From Candidatus Bathyarchaeota archaeon (GTDB taxonomy: Archaea > Thermoproteota > Bathyarchaeia > Bathyarchaeales > DTEX01): DNA of 36,464 bases. The notes under the pieces are model-generated. The model was not told the origin of the DNA, did no database searches, and saw only the letters and a list, made by a program, of their open reading frames with translations. Positions 1-8,209 of this stretch are shown one piece after another (position 1 is the first letter of the stretch; each line of letters starts with the position of its first letter). The DNA lies in NCBI GenBank assembly GCA_018396405.1, contig JAGTQD010000008.1:1-36464 (forward strand). Reading direction: 5' to 3'. The position numbers and the translations under genes are program-made.

Positions 1-1
1 T

Positions 2-1156
2 TTAGAGTATAGAAAAATGCAAGGCTTTAATGCTTTACAAATAAATATTTTACCACAGCATGATAGGAGCGAAACAAAATACCGAATAAATCCTTTTCAA
101 ATTCTTTCTGATGGAAAATGGGATTTTAGTAAAAAAAACAACAAATATTTTGATAGAGCAGAAAAAATTATTGAAATGGCTGTTGAAAGAGGTTTTGTGC
201 CTGCTCTAGTAATTTTATGGTGTGATTACGTTAAGGGTACAAGACTGACAATGAAAGATGAATCAAAGGTTATACCAGAAGAATATTTAGAAGAATACGT
301 TGAATATGTTGTCGAAAGATTTGGAAAATATGATGCAATATTTATAGTAAGTGGAGATACAGATTTAGCAACAGAAGATGCAATGAGGTACTACAGTACC
401 GCACTTAGTATTGTCAAAGGTGTGTCTCCCGGCTCCCTAACAACAATGCATTTAGTTGGGGGATTAAGTGATCTTCCAGAATCTATAATTTATTCTCCTC
501 ATTACGACTTTTACATGTATCAATCCGGTCATCGTAAAGAGCATCAATATCGCCCATATGAAATGGCCCAGAAATTCTATAACATGCCTGTTAAGAGACC
601 AATAGTTAACGGTGAACCATGTTATGAAGGAATGGGATCCATAAGAGCCTATGAAATATACGGGAGATTTAATAACTTTGATGTGAGAAAGGCTGTTTGG
701 CAAAGTCTCCTTTCCGGAGCAAAGGCGGGAGTAGCCTATGGAGCGCACGGAATATGGTCATGGCAGAAACTAGATCGAGAATATAGGTATACTGTCTCTT
801 ATGGTACACCTTATCATTGGAGTACAGCGTTGCATTTTCCAGGAGCATTTGATGTGGCATTTGCAAAGTGGATCTTTGAGAAGTACGACCTATTTGATGT
901 GGTGCCTGCAAATGATAAGCTTTTGAACGAAACTCCAGAGATTCGTGTTGCGCAAGGAGTAGATAAGATAGTAATTTACTCGCCTTTTAATGTAGATATA
1001 AAGTTAAAAGTTGATAGTTCACTATACGAATGGGAAGGAATAGAGCTTGAAGGTCGAAGAATCTTTAAGCCAAGAATTAAAGACGAGGGAGGTTTCTCTC
1101 GAATAAAGATGACAGTTTTCAATGGAGATTTCCTAATAGTTGGAACAAAAATCTAA
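2..1156 (+). CDS. Apiosidase-like (DUF4038/GH140-type) glycoside hydrolase, 5' truncated
   Basis: Probable cytoplasmic glycoside hydrolase of the DUF4038 apiosidase-like TIM-barrel group. The reading frame is open to the window edge (L-E-Y-R-K precedes the first ATG at 17), and the strand/helix 'RKMQGFNALQ' normally lies inside this domain, so the true start is upstream. Visible landmarks are an Asp in VSGDTDLA (about base 350) and the Glu in VNGEPCYE at 614-616. The latter matches the position of the nucleophile in characterised GH140 enzymes; the former is a candidate acid/base. A small beta domain follows from about base 930. The stop at 1156 lies 28 bases before the likely transketolase start, so the genes probably share a transcript. 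GH140 members remove apiose from rhamnogalacturonan-II, but this family is broad and the substrate here is not proven. Confidence 0.75.
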   Translation, partial: LEYRKMQGFNALQINILPQHDRSETKYRINPFQILSDGKWDFSKKNNKYFDRAEKIIEMAVERGFVPALVILWCDYVKGTRLTMKDESKVIPEEYLEEYVEYVVERFGKYDAIFIVSGDTDLATEDAMRYYSTALSIVKGVSPGSLTTMHLVGGLSDLPESIIYSPHYDFYMYQSGHRKEHQYRPYEMAQKFYNMPVKRPIVNGEPCYEGMGSIRAYEIYGRFNNFDVRKAVWQSLLSGAKAGVAYGAHGIWSWQKLDREYRYTVSYGTPYHWSTALHFPGAFDVAFAKWIFEKYDLFDVVPANDKLLNETPEIRVAQGVDKIVIYSPFNVDIKLKVDSSLYEWEGIELEGRRIFKPRIKDEGGFSRIKMTVFNGDFLIVGTKI

Positions 1157-1184
1157 AAACGCTTATAAGGAGCGGTTTCACCAC

Positions 1185-1982
1185 TTGGACATTAAGTATC
1201 TTGTTAGAAAAAGTATAAGTATAAGAATGAAAGTTGTTGAAATTATTTATAAGTCAAGAATGGGTCATATAGGTGGGTCGCTATCTGAAACCGATATTCT
1301 CGTAGCCCTCTTCTATGCTGTTATGAAGCCTGATGATAAATTTATTCTGAGCAAAGGACATAGTGTAGAAGCATACTATGTTATTCTTGCAGATAAAGGG
1401 TTAATACCGTGGGAGGAGCTGGAGAAGTATTGTCATTTCGGATCAAGACTTATCGGTCATCCATCCGTTGATATTCCTGGAATTGATGTTGCAACAGGTT
1501 CTCTTGGGCACGGCTTATCAATCGCTTGTGGTATGGCTCTTGCGCTAAAACTGGATAAAAAGGATAATAAAGTCTATGTACTGATGGGTGACGGTGAACT
1601 CCAGGAGGGGTCAGTTTGGGAAGCCGCAATGTTTGCTAGCACGCATAAGTTAGATAATTTAGTTGCAATAGTTGACAGAAATAGGTTACAAATTGGAGGT
1701 GATACAGAATCTATTGTGAAACTCGAACCGTTAGCTGACCGATGGGCTTCTTTTGGATGGGAAGTTAAAGAAATGAACGGACATGATATTGAAGAGATAG
1801 TTAATACGCTTAATTCGTTCACTTTTAATTCAAAGCCTCATATTGCAATAGCAAGAACTATAAAAGGTAAAGGTGTGAGTTTCATTGAAAATAATTATAG
1901 GTGGCATCATGGCGAACTGGACGAAGAAAAATATCAAAAAGCAGTTGAAGAATTGAAACGTCATCTGGAGGCAATAGGATGA
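1185..1982 (+). CDS. Transketolase, N-terminal (thiamine-diphosphate binding) subunit
   Basis: First half of a split transketolase, which moves two-carbon units between pentose, tetrose and hexose phosphates. The protein has the transketolase opening GHIGGSLSETDIL, the SKGH motif, GHPSVDIPGIDVATGSLGHGL, and the ThDP motif beginning GDGELQEGSVWEA and running to VDRNRLQ. Separate N and C subunits are normal in archaea. I chose TTG 1185 because AGGAG lies 12 bases upstream and little precedes the family's first helix. An in-frame TTG at 1140 would add 15 residues and overlap the preceding gene by 17 bases. The stop overlaps the next start in an ATGA junction, so the two subunits are translationally coupled. 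Archaea commonly lack an oxidative pentose phosphate pathway, so this enzyme probably links pentoses to glycolysis. Confidence 0.9.
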   Translation: MDIKYLVRKSISIRMKVVEIIYKSRMGHIGGSLSETDILVALFYAVMKPDDKFILSKGHSVEAYYVILADKGLIPWEELEKYCHFGSRLIGHPSVDIPGIDVATGSLGHGLSIACGMALALKLDKKDNKVYVLMGDGELQEGSVWEAAMFASTHKLDNLVAIVDRNRLQIGGDTESIVKLEPLADRWASFGWEVKEMNGHDIEEIVNTLNSFTFNSKPHIAIARTIKGKGVSFIENNYRWHHGELDEEKYQKAVEELKRHLEAIG

Positions 1983-2926
1983 ACCCTCATATACCATGCA
2001 GAAAAGCCTTCTCTGAAAAACTTTTTGAATTAGCAAAAGATGATAAGTCAATTATCGTCTTGACAACCGATGCTCGTTTCTCTGCGGCGATAGATGTTTT
2101 TTCTTACCATCTTCCTAACCAGTTTATTGATGTTGGAATAGCAGAACAAAATGCTATAGGTATAGCTGCTGGCCTATCTAAAATGGGAAGAAAACCCTTT
2201 GTTTTTATGCCAGCCTGCTTTTTAAGCGCGAGGTGCATAGACCAAATAAAGGTTGATGTGATATATTCAAAGTCAAATGTGAAACTCATAGGTGTAAGCG
2301 GAGGAATAAGTTATGGTCCTTTAGGTTACACTCATCATGCGGTTAATGATGTCGCAATAATGAGAACTTTTCCAGGAATGACTATAATATTGCCTTCAGA
2401 TGCTAACCAGGCAAAATTGGTGGCTGAAAAGCTAGTGGAGCATACTGGTCCAGTTTATGTCAGAATGGGGCGCGGTCCTGTTCCACCAGTTTACCATGAA
2501 AATTTAAGATTTGAGATTGGAAAAGCAAATTTGCTAACGGAAGGAGATGATGTCACTATTATAGGTATTGGTGAAACAACATATTATTGCCTGGAGGCAG
2601 GCAAGCTCCTAAAGAAAAATAGTAATATCAATGCTGAAATCATTGATATGCCAACTGTTAAACCTCTAGATGAAGATTTGCTCTTCAAAGAGGCAAAGAA
2701 AACTGGCAGGATAGTAGTTGTTGAAGAGCATTCAATTTGCGGTGGTTTGGGAAGTGCCATCGCAGAGTTTTTATCCCAAAACTTCCCTACACCAATGAAA
2801 ATTTTATCTTTACCAGATGATTTCCCAATAGCAGGCTCATCTTTACAAGTATTTGATTATTATGGGCTTACGCCTGAAAAAATTTCTCGAAGTGTAGTTG
2901 ATTTCTTAAGCAGATTCAGAAAATAA
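1979..2926 (+). CDS. Transketolase, C-terminal subunit
   Basis: Second half of the split transketolase (315 aa): the pyrimidine-binding domain followed by the transketolase C-terminal domain. The catalytic Glu that activates thiamine diphosphate is in DVGIAEQNAIGIAAGLSKMG (about residues 51-70). YVRMGRGPVPPVY and VVVEEHSICGGLGSAIAEFL are typical later motifs. The ATG at 1979 overlaps the N-subunit stop by four bases and has GGAGG seven bases upstream. It is followed after 15 bases by a sugar kinase, consistent with one operon of the order hydrolase, transketolase N, transketolase C, kinase. Related 1-deoxy-xylulose-5-phosphate synthases are single long chains, so transketolase is the better call. 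Confidence 0.92.
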   Translation: MNPHIPCRKAFSEKLFELAKDDKSIIVLTTDARFSAAIDVFSYHLPNQFIDVGIAEQNAIGIAAGLSKMGRKPFVFMPACFLSARCIDQIKVDVIYSKSNVKLIGVSGGISYGPLGYTHHAVNDVAIMRTFPGMTIILPSDANQAKLVAEKLVEHTGPVYVRMGRGPVPPVYHENLRFEIGKANLLTEGDDVTIIGIGETTYYCLEAGKLLKKNSNINAEIIDMPTVKPLDEDLLFKEAKKTGRIVVVEEHSICGGLGSAIAEFLSQNFPTPMKILSLPDDFPIAGSSLQVFDYYGLTPEKISRSVVDFLSRFRK

Positions 2927-2941
2927 TTTTGGGGATGCAAA

Positions 2942-4420
2942 TTGGACAATGAGGAAACATACGTTATAACTATTGATCAGAGTACGTCTGCGACTAAAGG
3001 CATACTTTTTAATTTAAAGGGCGAAAAAATATATGAATACTCCTTATCCCACGCCCAATATTATCCGAAGCCTGGGTGGGTAGAACATGACCCTGAAGAG
3101 ATATACAAGAACACTCTAGCAGTAATTTCGATTCTCAAAGAGAAAATCGCTGAAGAAAATATCCTAGGTCTGACAATAACTAATCAAAGGGAAACGGTTA
3201 TTATGTGGGATAAGAATAGCGGAAAGCCATACTATAACGCTATTGTATGGCAATGTCTTAGAGGCGCAGAAATATGTGATGAATATCGGAAGAGAGGATA
3301 TGAAAAGATGATTACGGAGAAAACCGGCCTAGTTTTAGATCCATACTTCTCAGCAAGTAAGATAAAATGGCTTATAGACAATATTGCTCCTCCCACGAAT
3401 CGACTTCTTATAGGAACAATTGACAGCTGGCTTATATGGAAGCTTACGGAGGGCAGAGTTCACGCAACTGACTATTCTAATGCATCAAGAACAATGCTTC
3501 TCAACATAAAGAAACTTTGCTGGGATGAGGAACTATTAAATCTATTTGGTATTCCGAGCTCAGCGATGCCGAAGATTTATTCATCCAATAGTATTTTTGG
3601 CTTCTCCGATTGCGGAGGTTTATTAAGGAGAGAAATACCAATAAGTGGTGTTCTTGGAGACTCTCAAGCTTCCCTCTTCGGAGAAGGTTGCTTTAAGAGA
3701 GGAATGGTAAAGGTAACTTATGGAACAGGCTCTTCAGTTGCAATGAATATAGGCCATGAATATATGGTTCCGCCTAAAGGTATCGTAACATCCATTGGCT
3801 GGAGAATTAACAATGATGTTTCCTATATTTTAGAAGGTAATGTTCACGCAACGGGTGCAACGATAAGATGGCTTATAGACAATATTGGATTAAGTGTAGA
3901 ATTAGACAATATTGAAAAAATGTGTCTTTCACTAGAGGATAATGAGGGAGTATATTTTGTCCCGGCTTTTAGCGGACTAGGTGCGCCTTATTGGGAAAAT
4001 AGGGCAAAAGGAATAATATACGGTCTTACTCTTAAAACTAAAAAGGAGCATATTGTAAGATCTGCTGTAGAAGCAATAGCGTATCAAATAAAAGATGTCA
4101 TAGAGGTTTTAATGAAGGGTTCAAGAATAAAAATCAATAAAATAAAAGTTGACGGTGGAGCTGCAAGAAATAATTTTTTAATGCAATTTCAAGCTGATAT
4201 TCTGGGGATTCCTGTATTAAGAGCTACAATAGAGGATATGTCTGCCTTTGGTTCCTTCCTAATGGGTGGATTGGGCTTTAAAATTTGGAAGAGTTTAGAT
4301 GACCTCGAAAAATTACTATCAGAAAAGAAATGGGACATTTTTACGCCAAAATTGTCTCCAGAGAAAAGGAAAAAATACTATAATGAATGGAGGAAAGTCG
4401 TGAAAAAATCTCTGCCATAA
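2942..4420 (+). CDS. FGGY carbohydrate kinase, glycerol-kinase-like with altered pocket
   Basis: An ATP-dependent sugar or polyol kinase (492 aa) that resembles glycerol kinase along its whole length: DQSTSATKG at the N-terminus, PKPGWVEHDP, TNQRET, YNAIVWQ, LDPYFSASK, DYSNASRTML, LGAPYW and VDGGAARNNFLMQFQ. R83, E84, W103 and Y135 fall at the same numbers as the glycerol contacts in E. coli GlpK, and D240 matches the catalytic base D245. However, the residues matching GlpK Q246 and F270 are S241 and S265, which should enlarge the pocket. Together with the neighbouring isomerase and transketolase, this suggests a ketose substrate such as a pentulose, but the residue evidence alone does not decide it. 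The TTG start at 2942 has GGGGAT five bases upstream. True xylulokinases are much less similar. Confidence 0.85.
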   Translation: MDNEETYVITIDQSTSATKGILFNLKGEKIYEYSLSHAQYYPKPGWVEHDPEEIYKNTLAVISILKEKIAEENILGLTITNQRETVIMWDKNSGKPYYNAIVWQCLRGAEICDEYRKRGYEKMITEKTGLVLDPYFSASKIKWLIDNIAPPTNRLLIGTIDSWLIWKLTEGRVHATDYSNASRTMLLNIKKLCWDEELLNLFGIPSSAMPKIYSSNSIFGFSDCGGLLRREIPISGVLGDSQASLFGEGCFKRGMVKVTYGTGSSVAMNIGHEYMVPPKGIVTSIGWRINNDVSYILEGNVHATGATIRWLIDNIGLSVELDNIEKMCLSLEDNEGVYFVPAFSGLGAPYWENRAKGIIYGLTLKTKKEHIVRSAVEAIAYQIKDVIEVLMKGSRIKINKIKVDGGAARNNFLMQFQADILGIPVLRATIEDMSAFGSFLMGGLGFKIWKSLDDLEKLLSEKKWDIFTPKLSPEKRKKYYNEWRKVVKKSLP

Positions 4421-4522
4421 AAAGAAACTAGAAATATATTATCATGAGGAAAAATTATTAAGTTTTAAAGTCAACAAAAAAGTTAAAGTCTAGATGAGTG
4501 AAAAGGTAGAGAGGGAGCTTTG

Positions 4523-5935
4523 ATGGATATAACTTTTGGTTTAATTGTGGGTAACAGAGAGTTCTTTCCTGAAGAATTAGCAATAAAGGGAAGAGAAAGA
4601 ATGCTTAAGGTTCTAAAAGAGGAGGGCTTCGAAGTAATATGCCCATCAGGTGATGATACCAAGTTTGGGGTCGTTGGATCCTGGGAGGATGCAAAAAAAT
4701 GTGCTGAACTGTTTAACAGAAATCGGGATAAAATCGACGGATTAATTATTTCACTGCCAAATTTTAGTGATGAGAAGGCGATAGCCAATACAATAAGAAT
4801 GAGCGGACTCAAAGTTCCAATCTTAGTGCACGCTTTTAGAGACAATATGTCACAGATGGATCCTCTCCATAGAGGCGATAGTTTCTGCGGCAAAATCTCT
4901 GTATGCAACAATCTCCTTCAATATAGGATACCATTCTCTTTAACAACTCTACATACTGTTGATCCTGAAGAAAAAATCTTTAGAGAGGATTTAAAGTGGT
5001 TTGCTGGGGTCTGTAGAATTGTTAAGGGCCTTAAAAACATAAGGTTGGGCGCTGTCGGGGCGAGGCCCTCAGCATTTAATACTATGAGATACTCTGAGAA
5101 AGTTCTTGAAGCATATGGGCTATCCGTGGAAACAATAGATCTATCGGAAATTATAGCTGAGGTCAATAAAATAAGCGATTCAGATCCAAAAGTGAAAGAA
5201 AAGATTAATGAAATAAAGAGGTATGCTAACATAGTAGAAGTTTCTGAAGAGAAGATAAAAGTTCTAGCGAAATTTTATTTATCTATGGAAAAATGGATTA
5301 AAAATAATGATATAAAGGCAGTTGCAATTCAATGCTGGACATCCATAGAAAGGAATCTTGGAATTATGCCATGCGCTATAATGAGCATGCTTAGTGAGAA
5401 AATGGTTCCTTCAGCATGCGAGGTTGACGTTACAGGAGCATTATCAATGTACATTTTGCAATTAGCTTCCGAAACTCCTTCCGCATTAGTAGATTGGAAC
5501 AATAACTACGGATTTGAGGAAGACAAGTGTATAATTTTTCATTGCGGAAACATGCCAAAATATATATTGGAAATAAAATGGATCGGATATGGTGAAATTA
5601 TAGGAAAAGTTGTTGGTTCTGAAGCCGCATTTGGAGCTTGTACTGGAAGAATAAAAACTGGACCAGTCACTTTTCTCAGAATAACAAGTAATGACGCTCA
5701 CGGAAGACTTAAAGCATATATTGGAGAGGGAGAATTAACAGATGATTCTATTGAAACTTTTGGTGCTTATGGAGTAATAAGAGTGCCAAACCTTCAGAAT
5801 TTAATGAAACATGTATGTAGAAATGGCTTTGAGCATCATGTAGCCATAAATAGATCTCATGTAGCGAGAATAGTCTACGAAGCACTAAACAATTATTTAG
5901 GAATAGAAACATATTGGCATAATAAATATACATGA
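4523..5935 (+). CDS. L-fucose/arabinose isomerase family protein
   Basis: Probable metal-dependent aldose-ketose isomerase of the FucI/AraA fold (470 aa). Three likely manganese ligands are visible: E300 in ACEVDVTGALSM, D324 in VDWNNNYG, and H438 or H439 in EHHVAINRSHVA. The Glu-to-Asp spacing of 24 equals that in E. coli FucI (E337, D361). The chain is about 120 residues shorter than FucI, as in a diverse prokaryotic subgroup of unknown sugar specificity. I start at ATG 4523, five bases after GGGAG; the TTG at 4520 would be too close to that site. It lies 102 bases after the kinase, where AT-rich TATA-like stretches (about 4431-4441 and 4459-4470) may give it its own promoter. An isomerase followed by an FGGY kinase is the classic pairing for pentose or deoxyhexose catabolism. 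Which aldose is used is unknown. Confidence 0.8.
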   Translation: MDITFGLIVGNREFFPEELAIKGRERMLKVLKEEGFEVICPSGDDTKFGVVGSWEDAKKCAELFNRNRDKIDGLIISLPNFSDEKAIANTIRMSGLKVPILVHAFRDNMSQMDPLHRGDSFCGKISVCNNLLQYRIPFSLTTLHTVDPEEKIFREDLKWFAGVCRIVKGLKNIRLGAVGARPSAFNTMRYSEKVLEAYGLSVETIDLSEIIAEVNKISDSDPKVKEKINEIKRYANIVEVSEEKIKVLAKFYLSMEKWIKNNDIKAVAIQCWTSIERNLGIMPCAIMSMLSEKMVPSACEVDVTGALSMYILQLASETPSALVDWNNNYGFEEDKCIIFHCGNMPKYILEIKWIGYGEIIGKVVGSEAAFGACTGRIKTGPVTFLRITSNDAHGRLKAYIGEGELTDDSIETFGAYGVIRVPNLQNLMKHVCRNGFEHHVAINRSHVARIVYEALNNYLGIETYWHNKYT

Positions 5936-5961
5936 AATATTTGATTATTTATAAACTTCTC

Positions 5962-7977
5962 TCATAAGAATTCCACTATAACGATAGTGTATATTACTAG
6001 TTTAGGTATCTTAAACAATATTTTATCTTTGTCTTCAAAGTAGTTCTTTATTTCTTCTTCTCCCTCATAGTCAGGCGATAGAACTGATATTCTTTTTAGT
6101 CTTCTTTTTGCGGGATTTTTTAGCTCCACTAGAATATTTTTAATAGTGTTATTTACGTCAAAGTTCACAAGGTGTAAAATCAGTTCTTTATTCCTCCTAT
6201 AAAACTCCGCGACAACACTTAATGGTGCATAAATTTTTAATGGTATCCTTCCTTTACTGGCCCACTCAACTGCTTCAACTAGCTCATACCAGTTTTTAGG
6301 AAGTTTCCACTTATTTGGCGAAATATCAATGTATTTTCTTTGCTCTTCATCTTTTTTTAGAGGAATTTGCTCGGCTGGCTCTATTCTTGGTATGTAGACA
6401 ACGCGACCTTTACCATAGAAGTTCATATTTTTATGAGCATCTTCAATTTTTTCAAAACCAAATAAATCTGCTAATCCAAAACATCTCCTTCTTCTACGCC
6501 ACTCATCATAAAGTGAGGTTGCATCTGTAGCCACTAGGCCGCCACCATTAAAAACGAATTCACGAATTCTTCTAATTTGTTCGTCACTCAAAGATTCCTG
6601 GTTAGCTAATACTAAGACAGAATACCTTGGTAAGTTTTCTATCTGCTGATCGAAGATAATGTCGAATGGTATTTTGGCCTGAATAAGTGTTTGCTCAAAG
6701 AGGATTGTGCTTAGGTGTGTGCTAAAATTATTATAGGCCATAGAAGTAAATGAGCGTAAAATAGCAACTTCAGCGATGCTCTCTGCATTAGTATACAAAT
6801 CTTCATGCTTTAGATAAAAATCATAGTAGTGCAAAGTCTCTATGTCCTTAGGTCCATAAGGTCCACCCTCATATCCAAACCCCGGGATCATAAGTGGCTT
6901 ATTGAAAGCCATAGCAACCGCCCACTCTACTTTGCCAGCTCCGCGACAAGGTGGCGAAGCAACAGTCATGTTCAAGATTCGTGCAACTTTAAAGCTCCTT
7001 ATCTCCGAAATTAACGCTCCATCCTCAGTCATATGGGCGTATACTCCACTATCCATTATCATGCAATCACATGCACCCGAAAATCTTGAGTGATCAATGG
7101 CTTCAATGAACGCTCTATTTCTGCCATAAATGCCCTTGATATTTATTGCAACTGGAATTGAGGGATTAAGACTTTTTATATACTTATATATCTCCCTAAA
7201 GAATTCGGCTTTACTGTGACATCTAAAATCTATCCATTCTTGTTTTAATGGGTCATCTATAGTAATTAGATCCCAAGGTTGATTAAAGATGTTCCATGTA
7301 GGTGGTGAAATTAAATCTAGTCTTGTAAATCCAAATCTTTTCCTAAGAGTTTCCTCATCATATTTATTTCTAAGAAAATCTTTAAATTTCTTCACGCATT
7401 TTGGGCAATGGCATGATTGGGGCTCTGGTCTGCCTATACCAGGATTGTCAAAAAAGATTCTATCGGCTCCTATCTCTTTGATAGCATATCTAACAATTTC
7501 CTTTATATATCCTAAGTACTCCTCATTATTGTAACAAGGGAAATATCTATTCGTTTGATGACCAGAATACGTAATTGGTTTTCCATCCTGGTCTATTTGA
7601 GCCCATTCACGAGCTTTAGGGTTCTCAAGAAATAGTGTCTCCGCAAATAAAGTTCCACCAATGTACACGCTAACTTTTATACCATACTTATGGCATAACT
7701 CAACGAGTTTTTTAGTATTCTGCATCTCCTCTTTTTCAATTTCAAATCCAAAACCTTTATAGAAGTGAACACCGCCACCATCAGCTGGCAAAAGTCTAAC
7801 GCCTAGAGCTGCTATTTTCCTAATATTTTCTTCAGAATGAGCAATAGCGTATTGTTCTTCAATATCAGTTATTGTTCCCCCTCTTCTCCTTTCGAACATA
7901 AGTGGTTCATTGCTTGGCCAAACGATCTCTTTCAAAAGGTTCTCTCTAAGAGCGTCGTCCAAATCTTCTCCCTCCAA
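5962..7977 (-). CDS. TIM-barrel glycoside hydrolase with GH42-type middle domain
   Basis: Putative cytoplasmic glycoside hydrolase (671 aa, no signal peptide). Residues 30-390 form a TIM barrel of the beta-galactosidase/alpha-fucosidase-like clan, with a candidate catalytic acid in RIFFDNPG (D177) and a Cys cluster CHCPKC (C189, C191, C194) as in metal-binding loops of GH42 relatives. Residues about 405-520 match the GH42 trimerisation (GATase-like) domain: the sequence VLVLANQESLSDEQIRRIRE is followed by FVFNGGGLVATD. A beta-sandwich tail follows. The gene is convergent with the isomerase gene (26 bases apart). The start is TTG 7977, which sits 24 bases from the centre of a strong TATA box on the same strand (7995-8006), implying a leaderless message. 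The substrate cannot be read from the sequence; beta-galactoside, arabinoside and fucoside are all possible. Confidence 0.7.
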   Translation of the reverse strand: MEGEDLDDALRENLLKEIVWPSNEPLMFERRRGGTITDIEEQYAIAHSEENIRKIAALGVRLLPADGGGVHFYKGFGFEIEKEEMQNTKKLVELCHKYGIKVSVYIGGTLFAETLFLENPKAREWAQIDQDGKPITYSGHQTNRYFPCYNNEEYLGYIKEIVRYAIKEIGADRIFFDNPGIGRPEPQSCHCPKCVKKFKDFLRNKYDEETLRKRFGFTRLDLISPPTWNIFNQPWDLITIDDPLKQEWIDFRCHSKAEFFREIYKYIKSLNPSIPVAINIKGIYGRNRAFIEAIDHSRFSGACDCMIMDSGVYAHMTEDGALISEIRSFKVARILNMTVASPPCRGAGKVEWAVAMAFNKPLMIPGFGYEGGPYGPKDIETLHYYDFYLKHEDLYTNAESIAEVAILRSFTSMAYNNFSTHLSTILFEQTLIQAKIPFDIIFDQQIENLPRYSVLVLANQESLSDEQIRRIREFVFNGGGLVATDATSLYDEWRRRRRCFGLADLFGFEKIEDAHKNMNFYGKGRVVYIPRIEPAEQIPLKKDEEQRKYIDISPNKWKLPKNWYELVEAVEWASKGRIPLKIYAPLSVVAEFYRRNKELILHLVNFDVNNTIKNILVELKNPAKRRLKRISVLSPDYEGEEEIKNYFEDKDKILFKIPKLVIYTIVIVEFL

Positions 7978-7994
7978 GTCCTGAGGGGAATGGA

Positions 7995-8006
7995 CTTATA
8001 TTTAAA
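7995..8006 (-). promoter_or_regulatory. TATA box for the TIM-barrel hydrolase
   Basis: On the minus strand this reads TTTAAATATAAG, a near-ideal archaeal TATA box. Its centre is 24 bases upstream of TTG 7977, so the transcript should start at or next to that codon. Confidence 0.6.
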
Positions 8007-8161
8007 GATTTTGTGGAAGAAATATGCCAAGTAATACCGGACTCTATGTTTTCTCTTACAATTTTTGGAGGTTTTGAGACATAAAAGGAGCCACTTACAA
8101 TAATAATGCTTACGTTATTAATGGCACTCTTCAATCTGTCCATAACTCATAATTTTCGAAC

Positions 8162-8176
8162 CCTAAAAATAAATAG
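8162..8176 (+). promoter_or_regulatory. TATA-like box for the BNR protein gene
   Basis: The sequence CCTAAAAATAAATAG lies about 25 bases upstream of base 8195 and about 40 bases upstream of the chosen start at 8210. This leaves a short leader holding the ribosome site GGTGA. It is part of the divergent promoter region 7978-8209. Confidence 0.45.
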
Positions 8177-8209
8177 CTCTTAGTCTCTCTATTAATTTTG
8201 GTGAAATGT

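Noticed and set aside
7946-8143. 65-codon frame on the minus strand overlapping the start of the TIM-barrel hydrolase
   Set aside because: The strong TATA box for the hydrolase lies inside it, its basic Arg/Gly tail is read from the hydrolase start in another frame, and it matches no family.
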